Part shown: piece after piece, positions 10,919-22,408 of the stretch | Layout of the letters: the number at the start of each line of letters is the position of its first letter | Numbering within the stretch: the stretch's first letter is position 1 | Assembly: GCA_033296885.1 (NCBI GenBank) | Contig: MU863957.1 | Span: 62,001 to 126,000 of the forward strand | Origin: Triangularia verruculosa | Taxonomy: Eukaryota > Ascomycota > Sordariomycetes > Sordariales > Podosporaceae | DNA length: 64,000 nt | Direction: 5' to 3' | Made by a program: the position numbers and the translations under genes | The notes under the pieces: generated by a model | What the model was told of the DNA's origin: nothing | The model's input: only the letters and a program-made list of their open reading frames with translations | Databases searched by the model: none

Positions 10919-13630
10919 ATGTTTACACAGAACAAGCCCAGGGAGCGGACCTCTCCCCGAAAAGTGACGCCGCCGTCACCTTCGTACATGTCGAACGAGC
11001 AATTCGGTATGTACGCTTGCAATTGGGACTGCCGCCGTGACTGTTTCTGATGGAATCGAGTAGCTGCGTATCTGGCCGACTTGCGCAAAAACCGAATCAA
11101 CAGACCTGGCGGTGCCCGCCCTCAACCTACCTCCCCCACAAAACCACGAGATGTCGCCGGGTTCTCCCCTAGTCGCTCTTCCATGGGAGCCATGCCACCA
11201 TCCGAAACGTCATCATTTCGCCACCACCACCATACCGACAGCCATCAGCAGGGACCACCTTCAGAAGCCAGCGGGATGGGCCCATCAGCGGGCCGTCCGT
11301 CCATGTCTGCTAGCATATCATCACGATTCTCAGCGGGAACCAGGGGGAGAGACTACTACCCGAACCGTCCAGTTCAGCCGCTGAAGCCATCAGATGTCGT
11401 ACCAAGTGCAACTTATATCGAGCGTGGTCAGAGGTGGATGGAAAAGGAGGAAGCGTTCTCGCTACGTCAAGCCATGGAAGATATGACGGTCAACGATGAA
11501 GCGAGGGAAGCGAATGTGCCAGTGATTGAGGACGAGGAAGAGAAGCGGCTTTACGATGCAGCTCTTGACGAGGCAGCCGAGTTGGTTTGGCAGCACCAAA
11601 ACCCCGGCAAAGTGCCGCAACCGGGCGCTCCCTATCGATACAAATCCCATCTCCGCAAAGACAGCTATGCACATGCACGGACGGCCAGTGTGGGCATGTA
11701 TGGCAACGACGTTGCCCCAACAGGACTGGCAAGAGATTCTACATCTGCGTCAGTTTCTGGCAGCTCGAGTGAGGGTGAGGATGGACATGCGTCTATTCGG
11801 AGCCGTTCATCCTTCACCTCGGTCCACCCGGTCGACAGCGGGAGAGGAAGCCTCGATTCGCTGCGTGGGGGCTCCACCGAGGCTCGAAACACAAAGTCAT
11901 ATAATGGCGTCGCGGCTCCTGCAGGGCCACGACCAGCGGGACGCCGTCGAAGTAGTCTCAAGAGAAATATCAGCGGTGAAGTTCAGAAACCTTTCTCCGG
12001 TGATCAAATCTGGGAAGAACCCGACAATCAGGGGTCTGATCATGCTCAGAATTCCTCGACGCAAGATGACAAAGCGCAGGCTCTACAATCAAAGCCAAGG
12101 AACCCGTTAAATCGTGTGCAGTTTGCTCCCGAGGCACCGTCGGTTGAGGCTGCCTCTCCTCCGTCACCTCAAAAGCGAATCAACCGATTCGAAATTCATC
12201 GCAATCCTCCAACACAGTCGAGGAATCCTGCTTACACCACAAACTCGCGTCCACAGGCCCCCGTGGCGCGTGAGGATGTGCCCAGGAAGCACGGTATCGA
12301 GGTTCGGAGTGATGAGATCCGACAGGCCACCACAATGAAGCTCAAGGACCGTAGTCCAGCGCTCCCCACGCCATCTGCCGTCAGTGACGCTCCGGGTCGG
12401 CCAATCGTAAGCTTTGATAAGAATTGGAAGCCCCATGAGGAGGCTACTGACGACAAGTCAGACTCGACGAGGCCCGGACGCATCGAGACCCAGCAGCATC
12501 CCATCTGCCTCGTCCCCGGCCGAATCGCCGCCAAACAGTCCAAAGAAGCACAGCAGCAAACGCCGCCGATCCCTTCTATCTCTGTTTCGGATGATGCTCC
12601 GACCCCATCGCCGCCTACGCGCCGCTCGCCGTTCCGCCGTCCACAACCAGCGCCGCCCTCTATTCAAGTAGATGCGCCCGCCGTTCATATGATTTCGGTC
12701 TCTGACGCCCCCACCCCTGCCCCCGCCCCGCCCGTTCCGTCCATCGTAATCGCTCCCGACGACGCCGATGATGGTCCGAGTATTCCTGTGATTGTGGCCC
12801 CCGATGACAGCGCGAGCGCACACACTAACGGCGGCTCACGACGGCCACTTCCCACTCCTCAGCCCGGAGCACCTCGCGTGAGGCAGCCTGCTGCCCGTCC
12901 GAGAGGTCACTGGACCCCCGACCCCCGGCCCGTGGGGAGCAGGGCAACAGCTCGCTGCCACGAGTGCGGCCACTTCATCGAGGGCCGTTTTGTCTCGTTG
13001 GCAGGCAGCACGGAGCGCTTCCACCCCCAATGCTTCTCCTGCTTCTCCTGCGGAACCTCGCTCGAAGCGCTAGAAATCTCCCCCGAACCGGACCACTTCC
13101 GCGCCCAGCGCCTCGAGCGCATCAACCGCCGGGCCGCGGGCGAGATGCTCCCCGAAGAGCCGGGCGAGACCGAAGCAGAAGACGGCGACGAGCGCCTCCG
13201 CTTCTTCTGCCATCTCGACTGGCACGAGCTCTTTGCCCCGAGATGCAAGCATTGCAAGACGCCCATCATGGGCGAGCACGTGGTGGCGCTGGGCTCGCAC
13301 TGGCACTTTGGGCACTTTTTCTGCGCCGAGTGCGGCGACCCGTTTGAGAAGGGGATGACGCACATTGAAAAGGACGGCTATGCGTGGTGTGTCTCTTGCC
13401 AGACGAAGCGGACGGAGCGGCGGGCGCCCAAGTGCAGCGCGTGCAGAAAGGCGGTTATCGGGCAGTATATCCGGGCGCTGGGCGGGGAGTGGCACGATGA
13501 GTGCTTCCGGTGTGCTTCTTGCCACGGCGGGTTTGATGATGGGCAGATCTTCCCGCAGGAGGGGAGGGGACAGCCGGGGGAGACGGTGGTGCTGTGTACG
13601 AGGTGTATGGAGGCTGAGCTGAAGGCCTGA
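10919..13630 (+). CDS. Three-LIM-domain protein (fungal paxillin-like)
   Basis: Two exons (10919-11006, 11064-13630) give 884 residues. The start at 10919 yields a conserved fungal N-terminus that runs across the splice as PSYMSNEQF-AAYLADLRKNR. A long, Pro/Ser-rich, probably disordered middle (about 40-650) contains proline clusters. Three Zn-binding LIM domains follow: LIM1 from about 659, with a charged insertion between its two zinc knuckles, LIM2 from about 755 and LIM3 from about 819 to the end. The ordering resembles yeast and fission-yeast Pxl1-type proteins, which act as scaffolds at sites of polarised growth and the septum. That role is inferred from the family. Convergent with SUMO. 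A 57-bp intron lies after codon 29. Confidence 0.88.
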
Positions 13631-14360
13631 GGGCGTGTCGTGTGGCACGTTGGGTACGGTTGCAATGCATGATCATGGCGATTAAGTTGTACTTTTTTTT
13701 GTTTTTTTGCTGTTCTGGTTGCATGGCGTTGCTGAATACAGAGTGAGCGAGCAAAGCATAGGGTCTTGTCAGTGTTGGGTGTTGGATTTGGAGATTGAGG
13801 GTTTTCAATAAGATGGCGTAATGATAAGTCTGTACCTAGATCTGGAGTTTATGGCTTTGCAAAATCAATACACATGAATAATTATTCATTATTCTCTTTC
13901 CAGAACGGTGGCTGTGTTGATAGCATGAGCTCTCGTTTGTTATTCTCCATCTTAAAAAGGAAAGTGTGTCGCTTACAGAAAGCAAAAGCTCACGGTCACG
14001 GCAACAACAAACATACAGAAAGTCTTTGAGTTACTTTGAAGGTTGACTTTCCGTATTGTGCCAGATAACTACGCCCCGAAAAATGCGCCAGAATCCATTC
14101 ACTGGCAAAAAAGAACTCCACGATAGCAAGAGGAAAAGAACATCTCTCTGCCCATCATCAAGAACACCCGCCCAAAGATAACTCCATTGATCCATCCGAT
14201 GTTGGCCACTGATTTGGCAATGGCGCCTGTGCACCAACCATTTGTGATCACGTCCTGCTAAGCAACAAATGCGAGTCCTCCCCTTCACGTCGCTGACTCA
14301 TCATGCAAGATCCATCACCCACTTGTATGGACTTATCGAGGGTCCCAATTCCACCACTAC
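13631..14360. other. Convergent 3' spacer, LIM gene / SUMO
   Basis: About 730 bp between convergent stop codons. It has T-rich and A-rich runs consistent with 3' untranslated regions. No gene is supported. Confidence 0.5.
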
Positions 14361-14746
14361 TTAGAGACCGCCACCGACTTGTTCCTGGTGAACCTCGAGG
14401 GTGTCCCCATCTTGCATTTCAAGCTAGAAATAGGTAAAACATGGAAGGTCAGCGATTGCTTTCTCTTGAAAGAGCTGGAGGGGAGCTCTCCTGGGAGAGA
14501 AAAACGTACAGTATCTGGGGTATCTGAGGGCTGGACACGCTGGCCTTCAAACAAGAAGCGGACCGACTGGAGGGTCTTGCCCTGGCGTTCGCAGAAGGCA
14601 GTCATGAGCTTCTCCAGCTTGGTGCTTCGCTTGATCTTGAAGAAGACCTCGTTGTTGTTGTCCGTGACCTTGATGTTGAGGTGCTCGCTGCCCTGGGGGG
14701 CCTCGGCGCCCTGGCCGGGGGAACCGTTTTCCGCAGCGTCGGCCAT
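14361..14746 (-). CDS. SMT3: SUMO (small ubiquitin-like modifier)
   Basis: Exons 14510-14746 and 14361-14423 give a 99-residue precursor. SUMO is attached to lysines of many nuclear proteins by the E1/Ubc9 pathway. The sequence EHLNIKVTDNNNEVFFKIKR, the core FLFEGQRVQPSDTPDTLEM, and a C-terminal QVGG are diagnostic. The mature end would be Gly97, and the two extra residues (Gly-Leu) would be removed by a Ulp-type protease. The disordered N-terminus (about 20 residues) is Gly/Ala/Glu-rich. The 86-bp intron splits the codons just before LEM. CMC4 is divergent upstream. Confidence 0.97.
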
Positions 14747-15847
14747 TGTGAATTCTCGGGGTTTGAGGTTTGTCGTGGGGCAGAAAGCCTAAAGCTGTGG
14801 AAGTGTGGGAGATCAGTACTGCTGAACCCGCGAAACTGCCGAATCAGGGAAATGGTCCCTGTTCGAAAGATCGTGGCGAGTTGGATTACGCGGAAGAGAG
14901 TAGAAAAAAGGAAAAGACTGCCGCGGGGCGAGTTGGAAATAATGGACGACGTCGGGAAATGGGAAGCGCGTGTGCCTAGGGCCGGGTGCCTGTGCCTGGA
15001 GAGGGACGGGAGCTGGGATGGAGGGGTATGGAAGAAGCGCGTGCGACGTACCTGGGCTGGATGTCGCAACTGGTTGGTGTTCACTTTCGTGTCGTGAACT
15101 GTCAGTGTGCGATGCTTTGGACGAAGGGAGAGAAGAAGAGATGAAGTAGCTGACCAGCTGTACCGTGAACTGAAGCTGGCGACAGAAGGTGGGATGTGGC
15201 GGATGGTTCGTTTTGCGCGGGGCGGTTGTTGCGGCTAGGTACATAGAGGCCTGGTGGGGCTCAAGTCGAAATAAGGTTTTTGGGTTAGGCATAGGGAAGA
15301 GATCAGAAACAAATAACCCTGTCATCTATTTAGGCAGATAAAGGTTCACTGAAAGGAACAAATCCTCGTCCAAGTAAGATGGCCTATGAAATTATGCAGG
15401 AGAGCAGTGGCCTCTGTCGTTTCGACTTTTTTTTTTGCTGACAACGGACTACATATCACCTTCAGCGAACCTTGAACATGGCCGCTGCTCATCACCCAGC
15501 TGTGATGTGAACCCCTAGCCTAACAGCGTTGGTCTCGATGGTCTCCAACTGATAACTTTGTAAGATACTTATGTTGGTACACTTGATTGGTATGAATGAG
15601 GGCAGTGAGTAACATGTTGGGATGTCTATCCACATGTGCCTAGAATCAATGCATAGTGGATGGTTAGCGGCTCTATGAATCCTGACAGGGATCCTGACAT
15701 CATCGTTCCCACCCTGCTAAAGAAAGGTCAGGAACCACACAAACTGGTGGTGTTCTTTGAGCTGGCCTTTTTACACCTAAACACCCTAGAGTACCTTTGG
15801 ACGAGCAAAGGCTGATTTCCCCCCATCACCAAGTCGCAACCTCCAAG
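14747..15847. promoter_or_regulatory. Divergent intergenic region, SUMO / CMC4
   Basis: About 1.1 kb containing the promoters of both genes. A pyrimidine-rich stretch near 14800-15060 on the minus strand is compatible with a long SUMO 5' leader. No coding frame is supported. Confidence 0.5.
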
Positions 15848-16274
15848 ATGGTAGTGCCGCTCTATTCCTTCATGCGTGAAGGGCCACTGCTAACTTTCTC
15901 GTACGATCAGACGCTTGAAAGAGACCTCCAGACTGATCCTCCATGTCATCCGCGCGCGGTATGTCTGCTTCTATGCAATTGATGGGAATACAACGTATGC
16001 TGACTAAACAATCAGTGCGCCATTCAGAGTGAGCATGCCATGAAACGCGTAGACTGAGGCTCTGGGCCCAGGAAGCTCCAAGCTCACACCCATCACAGAT
16101 TGTTTGACGCGAAACGGATTCAATGAAGTCAAGTGTACGAAATATGTCGACGCTCTGTACGAATGTTGCCAGGCATTCTACAAAAAGAACGGCGATGAGG
16201 CAACCACGGTTAGCTGCCCCAAAGCGAACTTGTTAAGGCTGAAGATCGAGCAACGGGCACAGGCAAAGCAATAA
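15848..16274 (+). CDS. CMC4: Cmc4, twin CX9C mitochondrial protein
   Basis: Exons 15848-15850, 15911-15958, 16016-16028 and 16099-16274 give 79 residues, close to yeast Cmc4 (73). Cmc4 is a Mia40-imported intermembrane-space protein, the fungal relative of human CMC4/MTCP1 p8. The first CX9C is C-HPRACAIQN-C and the second C-TKYVDALYE-C, followed by CCQAFYKKNG, VSCPK and LLRLK. The model needs an initiator exon of only three bases (the ATG itself) and a 13-base exon. It is supported by a good branch site (GCTAAC) and CAG acceptor before 15911, by frame closure and by the family alignment. An alternative unspliced start at 15797 would add about 30 residues foreign to the family. Confidence 0.85.
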
Positions 16275-17244
16275 TACGAGTAGATAGGCATCAAAATGTA
16301 TCACACATCCAATGCGTCCACCTGAACGCCCTGTGAAGGTGCAGGTAACATAGAAGGAGAGTGCATGCTTCCTCTAGGCGATCGTTGAGCGCGCGAGAGG
16401 CCGCGTGGACCTGAACAAGCACTGAGGACCTTGTTCCGAGACTCTAAGACGAATGCCAAAGACATTGGAGAAGAAAAAGAGAAAAGTTCAAAATTTTCCA
16501 CTCGCAGAAGCTTTTTCTAGTTCTGAAATTGCTGGGTGGGGTCCAGCGAACCGTAAAGCAGGAGCCTAAAGACGGCCCGTGCCCCACCAGGGGAAAGTGC
16601 AGTCTGGCCCAGGACTGGGAAGCTGGTGAATTTAGCGTGGTTGGCAACCAGCAGCCGGGGAGCTCTTCGACGTTGCTGCTCAAGCCCGATTTTTCGAACC
16701 GCATTGACGCAACCGCGTCCAGCTCAAAGAAAAGACCACTGATATCCGCACTCCAGCCTGGTGAATATCGCATTACGGCCGCCAGTCTTGATCGATATAG
16801 TTGCATCAGCTGTAGCTTTCTGCAAAACGCCCAATTTGACTGCGACGCTCATACTGGAGCTTATCGACATCCAACCTTCTCGGCCCACAATGCGATAGTC
16901 CCGAACTGCCTCTGCAAGATCCATTCCAGTGCCTCAATACACCACAACGAGAACGAAGCGCCAACCGGTCGCCGCGGATTGAGACTGAGACATCTGCTTA
17001 GCGCTGATTCAGCCTTGTTGTCCCCTCGACAACATGGCGCCAGCTTTTGTGAGCACCCTCGTGTCTCAAACATCAAATGGACGAGACATTTCTGACAGCA
17101 ACCCTTCTATAGAATTTCCCATCCATCTCCCAGGAGAGCTCAAGGGCTAGCTCTGAAAGCCGGTTTCAAGGTCGGGTTGTTTGCTCATGATGATTATTGC
17201 AGGGCCACTGGCTAACATAGGGCACAGAACCGCCACACAACGAA
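16275..17244. other. Intergenic region CMC4 - Nup107
   Basis: 970 bp with open frames on both strands (for example 16529-17095 plus) that show no domain, no biased composition and no conserved start context. I treat it as the CMC4 3' end plus the promoter of the nucleoporin gene. Confidence 0.45.
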
Positions 17245-20165
17245 ATGACCGACCTCGAATCTACGTATCGCCAGAGCACCGTCCGGGTCGGGAACGATGT
17301 CGACTTCTTCGCCGCTGAGCTAGACCGTTACAACACCGATCTGACGGGCGGGTCGAACTCTGAGAAACGCGCACATGTTTACAAACTACTTGACTCCTAT
17401 TACAACTACACACGAAAACGAGTTGACAGGTTGCAAGCAAGCCGGGCTGCGGAGAAAAATCGGGGCGGTATCTGGCAAAGACCGGAATCAGTTGATATGG
17501 ATATCGACGAAGAGGTCAGCCAGTCTTCTGCTAGCGCTGAGGATGTACGACGTGCGGAGGAAGAGGCGCAAACCTGGGATCTCCTGCGGCGTATACTACC
17601 ACTCCGTTACCAAGATTTGGAAGTGGACGGATCAAAGAAAGACGGAAAGCAAGCGCCTCAGTCGCGGCGAGATTGGTGGGAAGAGTTTCTGATCACAGAC
17701 TCGATGGCTAGAGAGAGGAAGATTGTGCTGGAGTGGCTACAGAACAGCGCTAGCCACGGGCCACCAGTCGACGAGGTCGTGAGCGAACTCCAGCACAATG
17801 CCGAGAGGGGAGACATTCTAGCTCATGGCTGGCTTCATACACGCCACAAGATCAAGCTACAAAAGAGTGTTAATGGATACCAGGGTGTCCTTGGCGTCAA
17901 TGCTGGTACCTCTCAGTCTCACCTTGGCTCGAATACCCTCATCACCCAGCTCGATCCAGATGCTGTCACACGCCAGGGCAGAAAGTTAGAGCCGCAGGAC
18001 GAGTTCTTCGAGCGGGCCATCTGGCTGGGATGTTTCGAAATGCTGCGTCGGGGCTGCTCCATGTCTGAGATACGGGACTGGTGTGCCGAGAGGACAGAAC
18101 TCTGGAGGGCGGCCACAATCGCGCCACTGCCGCTTTCGAATCCCCAGGACGAAGAGCAATTCGACTTTGAGCCAAGCTCGCTGGTGCTCTGGAGAAGGAT
18201 GTGCTACGCAGCTGCTCGAGACGGCGGAACCAGCGAGTATGATCGAGCCGTTTACGGGCTTCTCGCTGGTGACCTTGAGAGTGTTGAAAAGGTGTGCAAA
18301 TCGTGGGATGACAGGCTTTTCGCTCATTATAATGCTCTTCTCAGAACACAGTTTGATCTGTTCTTGATGAAGAAATGCGGCAAGGACTTGGTAGAGATCG
18401 CTGCGCGTTTCCCGGCATTTAATGCTGTCGTCTACCACAGTGAGCCTACAACGGTTGCGAAACGGCTCGTGGCTAGCTTGGAGACCGATCCAAAAATCGG
18501 CACCGAGGCTCTGAGAGCTTCCAAATCGCTGCACGCTGCGATTATTGCCGACGATTTAGGCCGGTATCTCTTCCACCAAGGAGTTGTGCTTGCCAAAAAG
18601 GCCAATGCCAGGGCAAAGTCGAAACTTATTCCAGAGATCAACTTCCCCATGGCGGAGGCGATCAATGAGAATAAATTCGTTGGACTGGGAGACTATGATG
18701 GATTAAGGACGCTGGCCCATGTCCTCATCGTTGTCGACACGCTGGATAGGCTCAGTGGTCCTACGAAAGAAAGCGCCCACAGGGCCATTCGCCAAGCTCA
18801 GGAGAACATTATCGCCTCCTATGTGAGCTATCTTCGGCTTGCCAATCTCGAAGAGCTGGTGCCGTTGTATTGCTCTAAGCTTCATGACGACCGATTATAT
18901 GAAGCTCTGGGCAGAAACCTCATCCACATTGTCGGCGATGAGCATCGCGAGCATCAACTCATCATCATGAGCAAGCTGGGTGTTGATATCAAGGAGTTTG
19001 GTCGCAGACTACCTCTTATTTATCTTAACGATGTCAACGACAAGTCTGTTCGGTGCGAGGCAAAGGGTCAATTCAAGATTCTCGAGGATGGGCCGGCCAC
19101 ACTAAAATATGGCAGAATTGTCAAACCGGACTTCATTGGAGACGACTCCAACCAAATGGAGGGCGAGAGTGAAGAACTCATTCGCAGTCTTGAGTGGCTC
19201 ATGTGGATCCCAGGATTGTTTTTGGAGACATGCACCTATGCTATCCGGATCTACAAGTATTTCTTGAGTATGTCATTCCTTTTACCGGTCCTCAGTTGTT
19301 TGGACAGGAGCTAATACTTCTTAGAACGAGCCGATCTACGTGCCGCCCGCGCGCTCAGCATTCGTGTCTCCGGTCGAGCGATTGCTATGGAAAAATTAAC
19401 GTTCATCACCTTTGTGGACGAGAACGTAGACGATACCGTCGGGGTGTTTGATGAAATCGCGAATGCTACCATCACATCGGATTTCCTAGAGGAGTGTGGC
19501 GTCAGCAGAGATAGGCTCTTGAATGTCGTTAGGAACCTCTGGGAACTGGAATGTCTCGTCCGAGCGCTTGACTCTATGGAGACGTTGTCTTCCATGGCTG
19601 GTCTTAGCAGAGAGTATGTTCCCAGTTCACACCTACTCACCCTTGAGATGCCGAACTTGCTAACCAGATTTGCTACAGTCCATCTCATCCCCCTGCCCGT
19701 GAAATGTGGACTCAGGCTGGCGGAGACGTGCGCAACGTCAAGAACTGCATGCAGCCCGTGCTGCATAATTGGCTGATGGTCGCTAATGAGGACGATCAAG
19801 ACTTTCGAGATCTCCGCGAGGCGTATATTCCCGAGACCGTCATCGCGTATATTAGCACCCTACACTTTGCGGGCGGTGCTGTCTCCCGCGATAACTTCAT
19901 GGAGTGCATGGACCTCGCTGCTCTGATTGCCGAGAAGGACTCGGGCCTCGCTCAAGAGTTTGTTAAGGCTGGACGAATGAAGGAGCTTTTGGAGTCTTTT
20001 GCGGCCTGTAGCAAGGCCTTGGCTGTTTCCACTGCTGAGAGCAAGGGCAAGAGTAGCAAAAGGCACCGCGAGCTGGGATGGTATGTTCGATTTCCAAAGT
20101 CCCTTCTGCTGGTCTCGTATTAACTGTCTATTAGGTCGCGCGAACTCTGGTCTATCAAGCCATGA
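17245..20165 (+). CDS. NUP84: Nucleoporin Nup84/Nup107
   Basis: Scaffold nucleoporin of the Y-complex (Nup84/Nup107-160 complex) in the outer ring of the nuclear pore. Exons 17245-19267, 19325-19613, 19679-20080 and 20135-20165 give 914 residues. The protein is an alpha-helical solenoid without signal peptide or membrane segment. Recognisable blocks are DWWEEFLITDSMARERKIV, LQHNAERGDILAHGWLHTR, FFERAIWLGCFEMLRRGC and ELWRAATIAPLP, which follow the fungal Nup107 pattern, and a C-terminal region with YIPETVIAYISTLHFAG. The last exon codes for only ten residues plus the stop. Upstream is CMC4, downstream a co-oriented flavoenzyme gene. Confidence 0.92.
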
Positions 20166-20669
20166 GGGACGATCGTTATGCACTTTGGGGGGTTTGGAAA
20201 CTAGAGCGTGGATGGCTGCCAGGTAATTGTGGAAAAGGATGTCCGACTTGATGGTCTATAGGTGTTAGGGCCGTTGTAAACGTGTTTCTTTGAGAGCATC
20301 TGGTTGGCGTTTTGGTTCGTTTCGATTCCCAGGTAGAGAGCATTGCTTGCTGAGAGGGGCAGCAATGATAACAATAAAATCAATCAGGACATTATCTCAT
20401 GATGAAGTGTCGCGAACCGAGGATGAAGTATTCCAGAAGACAAGACCGAGGTGATGTTGATCTTGCCCCCAAATGCCCCCACAATTTACCACTATTGGCA
20501 TTGGCATCTCAAAGAAAGGACGAGCCACCAGTGGGTGGGTAGCTGTGCGGGGAAAGTTTATAATCAGCTTCATTTTCATCCTTTTCATTGACAGCAAGAA
20601 GCGCATTTGTGATACCCTCTCCCTTTTTTCTTTCTTTCTTTTTTTTTTTCGTAACTTTCTCAATTCAAA
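20166..20669. promoter_or_regulatory. Intergenic region with pyrimidine-rich leader
   Basis: About 500 bp between co-oriented genes. Positions 20615-20660 form a C/T-only tract including a long T run directly before the ATG at 20670, typical of strong fungal 5' leaders. Confidence 0.5.
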
Positions 20670-22324
20670 ATGGACAGGCCCAGAACAAGTAACGGCGACG
20701 AAGCCGATAAGCCGAACTTGAATAATTTGAACGCCAACAATATCAAAGATGAGAAGATGCCACCACCTCCCACCATCACCTACAACAACAGCAATAACAA
20801 TACAACCGCTGCCGTCGCAAACATCAACAAAGTTTCCTATGGCCAATATCAGCTCGACATCTACTTCCAAGCCCTGACGGCAGGCAAGAAGCCCATCACC
20901 ACCACGGACCCCAACAAACTCGAGCAGCAGGCCCGGGAGGCGATGAGCCCTCAGGGATTCAACTATGTGTTTGGCGGAGCGGGCGAGCAAGCAACCATGC
21001 ACGCGAACCGGTTGGCGTTTAGACAGTGGAAGGTCATACCGCGCATGCTGAGGGATACACTGCCACGAAATCTGAGCGTGAAGTTGTTTGGAAAGACCTA
21101 TGGTATGTATGAAATATACTCTCATTCATCACTCCTTTAATTCTCACAAAACCATATATCATTATTTATCAAACTAACCACTCCCCCCCCCCCCCTCAAG
21201 ACTCCCCTATCCTCATGGCCCCAATCGGCGTCCAATCAGCCTACCACCCCGACGCAGAAACCGGCGTCGCCAAAGCCTGCGCCGCCCTCGGCGTCCCCTT
21301 CATCCACAGCACCGCCTCCAGCACCCCCCTAGAAGAAATCGTCGCCGCCCTAGAAGAAGAAACAGACCTTTCTCCTTCCTCCCCATCGCCAGAAGAAACC
21401 GAAGAAGAACCCTCCTCCCAAGCAACAGATGATCCCACCGCCGCCCCGGCACCATCAGTCGACAAAGCCCACCAAGAAGAACCAGAAGAAGACCACCCCG
21501 GCGGTGCCAAACCCTCCTCCCACTCCCACTGGTTCCAGCTCTACTGGCCCGTCGACGACGACATCACCGCCTCCCTCCTCTCCCGCGCCCGCGTCGCCGG
21601 CTGCGACGTCCTCGTCGTCACCCTCGACACCTTCACCATGGCCTGGCGGCCCCTCGACCTCGACACCGGCTTCCTCCCCTTCGCCGTCGGCGAGGGCAAC
21701 GCCCTCGGCTTCTCCGACTCGGTCTTCCGCCAGAAATTCTCCGACCGCTTCAGCCCCCCCGGCGCTACCGAGAACCCCGCTCAGGTGGAAGACAACGTCA
21801 TCGCCGCCAGCCGCTACTGGACGGGCGAGGTCTTCTCCGGGCACGCGCACAAGTGGGAGGATCTGGCTGCGCTGAGGAAGCTATGGGGAGATCGCCCGAT
21901 TGTGTTGAAGGGGGTGTTGAGTGTGGAGGACGCCGTCATCGCGGCGAGGAGTGGGGTGGATGGGATTATTGTGAGTAATCATGGGGGCAGGCAATTGGAT
22001 GGGGCGGTGCCGGCTTTGGAGATGCTACCTGAGATTGTGGATGCGGTTGGGGATCGGTTGACGGTCATGTTTGACTCGGGGGTTCGCACGGGGGTTGATG
22101 TTTTGAAAGCGTTGGCTTTGGGGGCGAAGGCGGTTTTGGTGGGGAGACCGGTGATATATGGCCTGGGCATTGCTGGGACTGAGGGCGCAAAGCATGTTTT
22201 GGCCTCGCTGTTGGCTGATGTGGACCAGTCGATGGGGTTAATGGGGGTACAGACGATCGGTGAGCTGAATAGGAGCATGCTGAGGAAGATTAGCTATGGC
22301 GGGGATGTCAAAACGTCGCTTTAG
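20670..22324 (+). CDS. FMN-dependent 2-hydroxyacid dehydrogenase/oxidase (lactate 2-monooxygenase-like)
   Basis: Exons 20670-21102 and 21201-22324 give 518 residues. The fold is the FMN alpha-hydroxy-acid family (L-lactate oxidase/monooxygenase, glycolate oxidase, cytochrome b2 flavodomain). Seen are FNYVFGGAGEQAT near the N-terminus, the FMN-binding LMAPIGVQ, HWFQLYWP, TLDT, and the active-site VSNHGGRQLDG with catalytic His near residue 404, then FDSGVRTGVDVLKALALGA and GRPVIYGL. The WRPLDLDTGFLPF block points to the lactate 2-monooxygenase branch. There is no cytochrome b5 domain. A 60-residue acidic, Ser/Pro/Glu-rich segment (about 190-250) interrupts the barrel, and the first 40 residues are Asn-rich. 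The intron acceptor follows a run of 12 C. Convergent with the cyclophilin gene, 84 bp apart. Confidence 0.9.
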
Positions 22325-22408
22325 ATGGGCAATCTTCTGAAATGGCATCCGGAGTTCCTAATTGTTGGTCCGCGTTCATAGCCGACGAGTTCATCGTTCT
22401 CATCGACT

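Noticed and set aside
16529..17095. 188-codon open frame upstream of the Nup107 gene
   Set aside because: No domain, signal or biased codon use, and overlapped by equally long frames on the other strand.
21455..21850. Gly/Val/Glu-rich open frame on the minus strand
   Set aside because: Composition artefact opposite the GC-rich part of the flavoenzyme gene.
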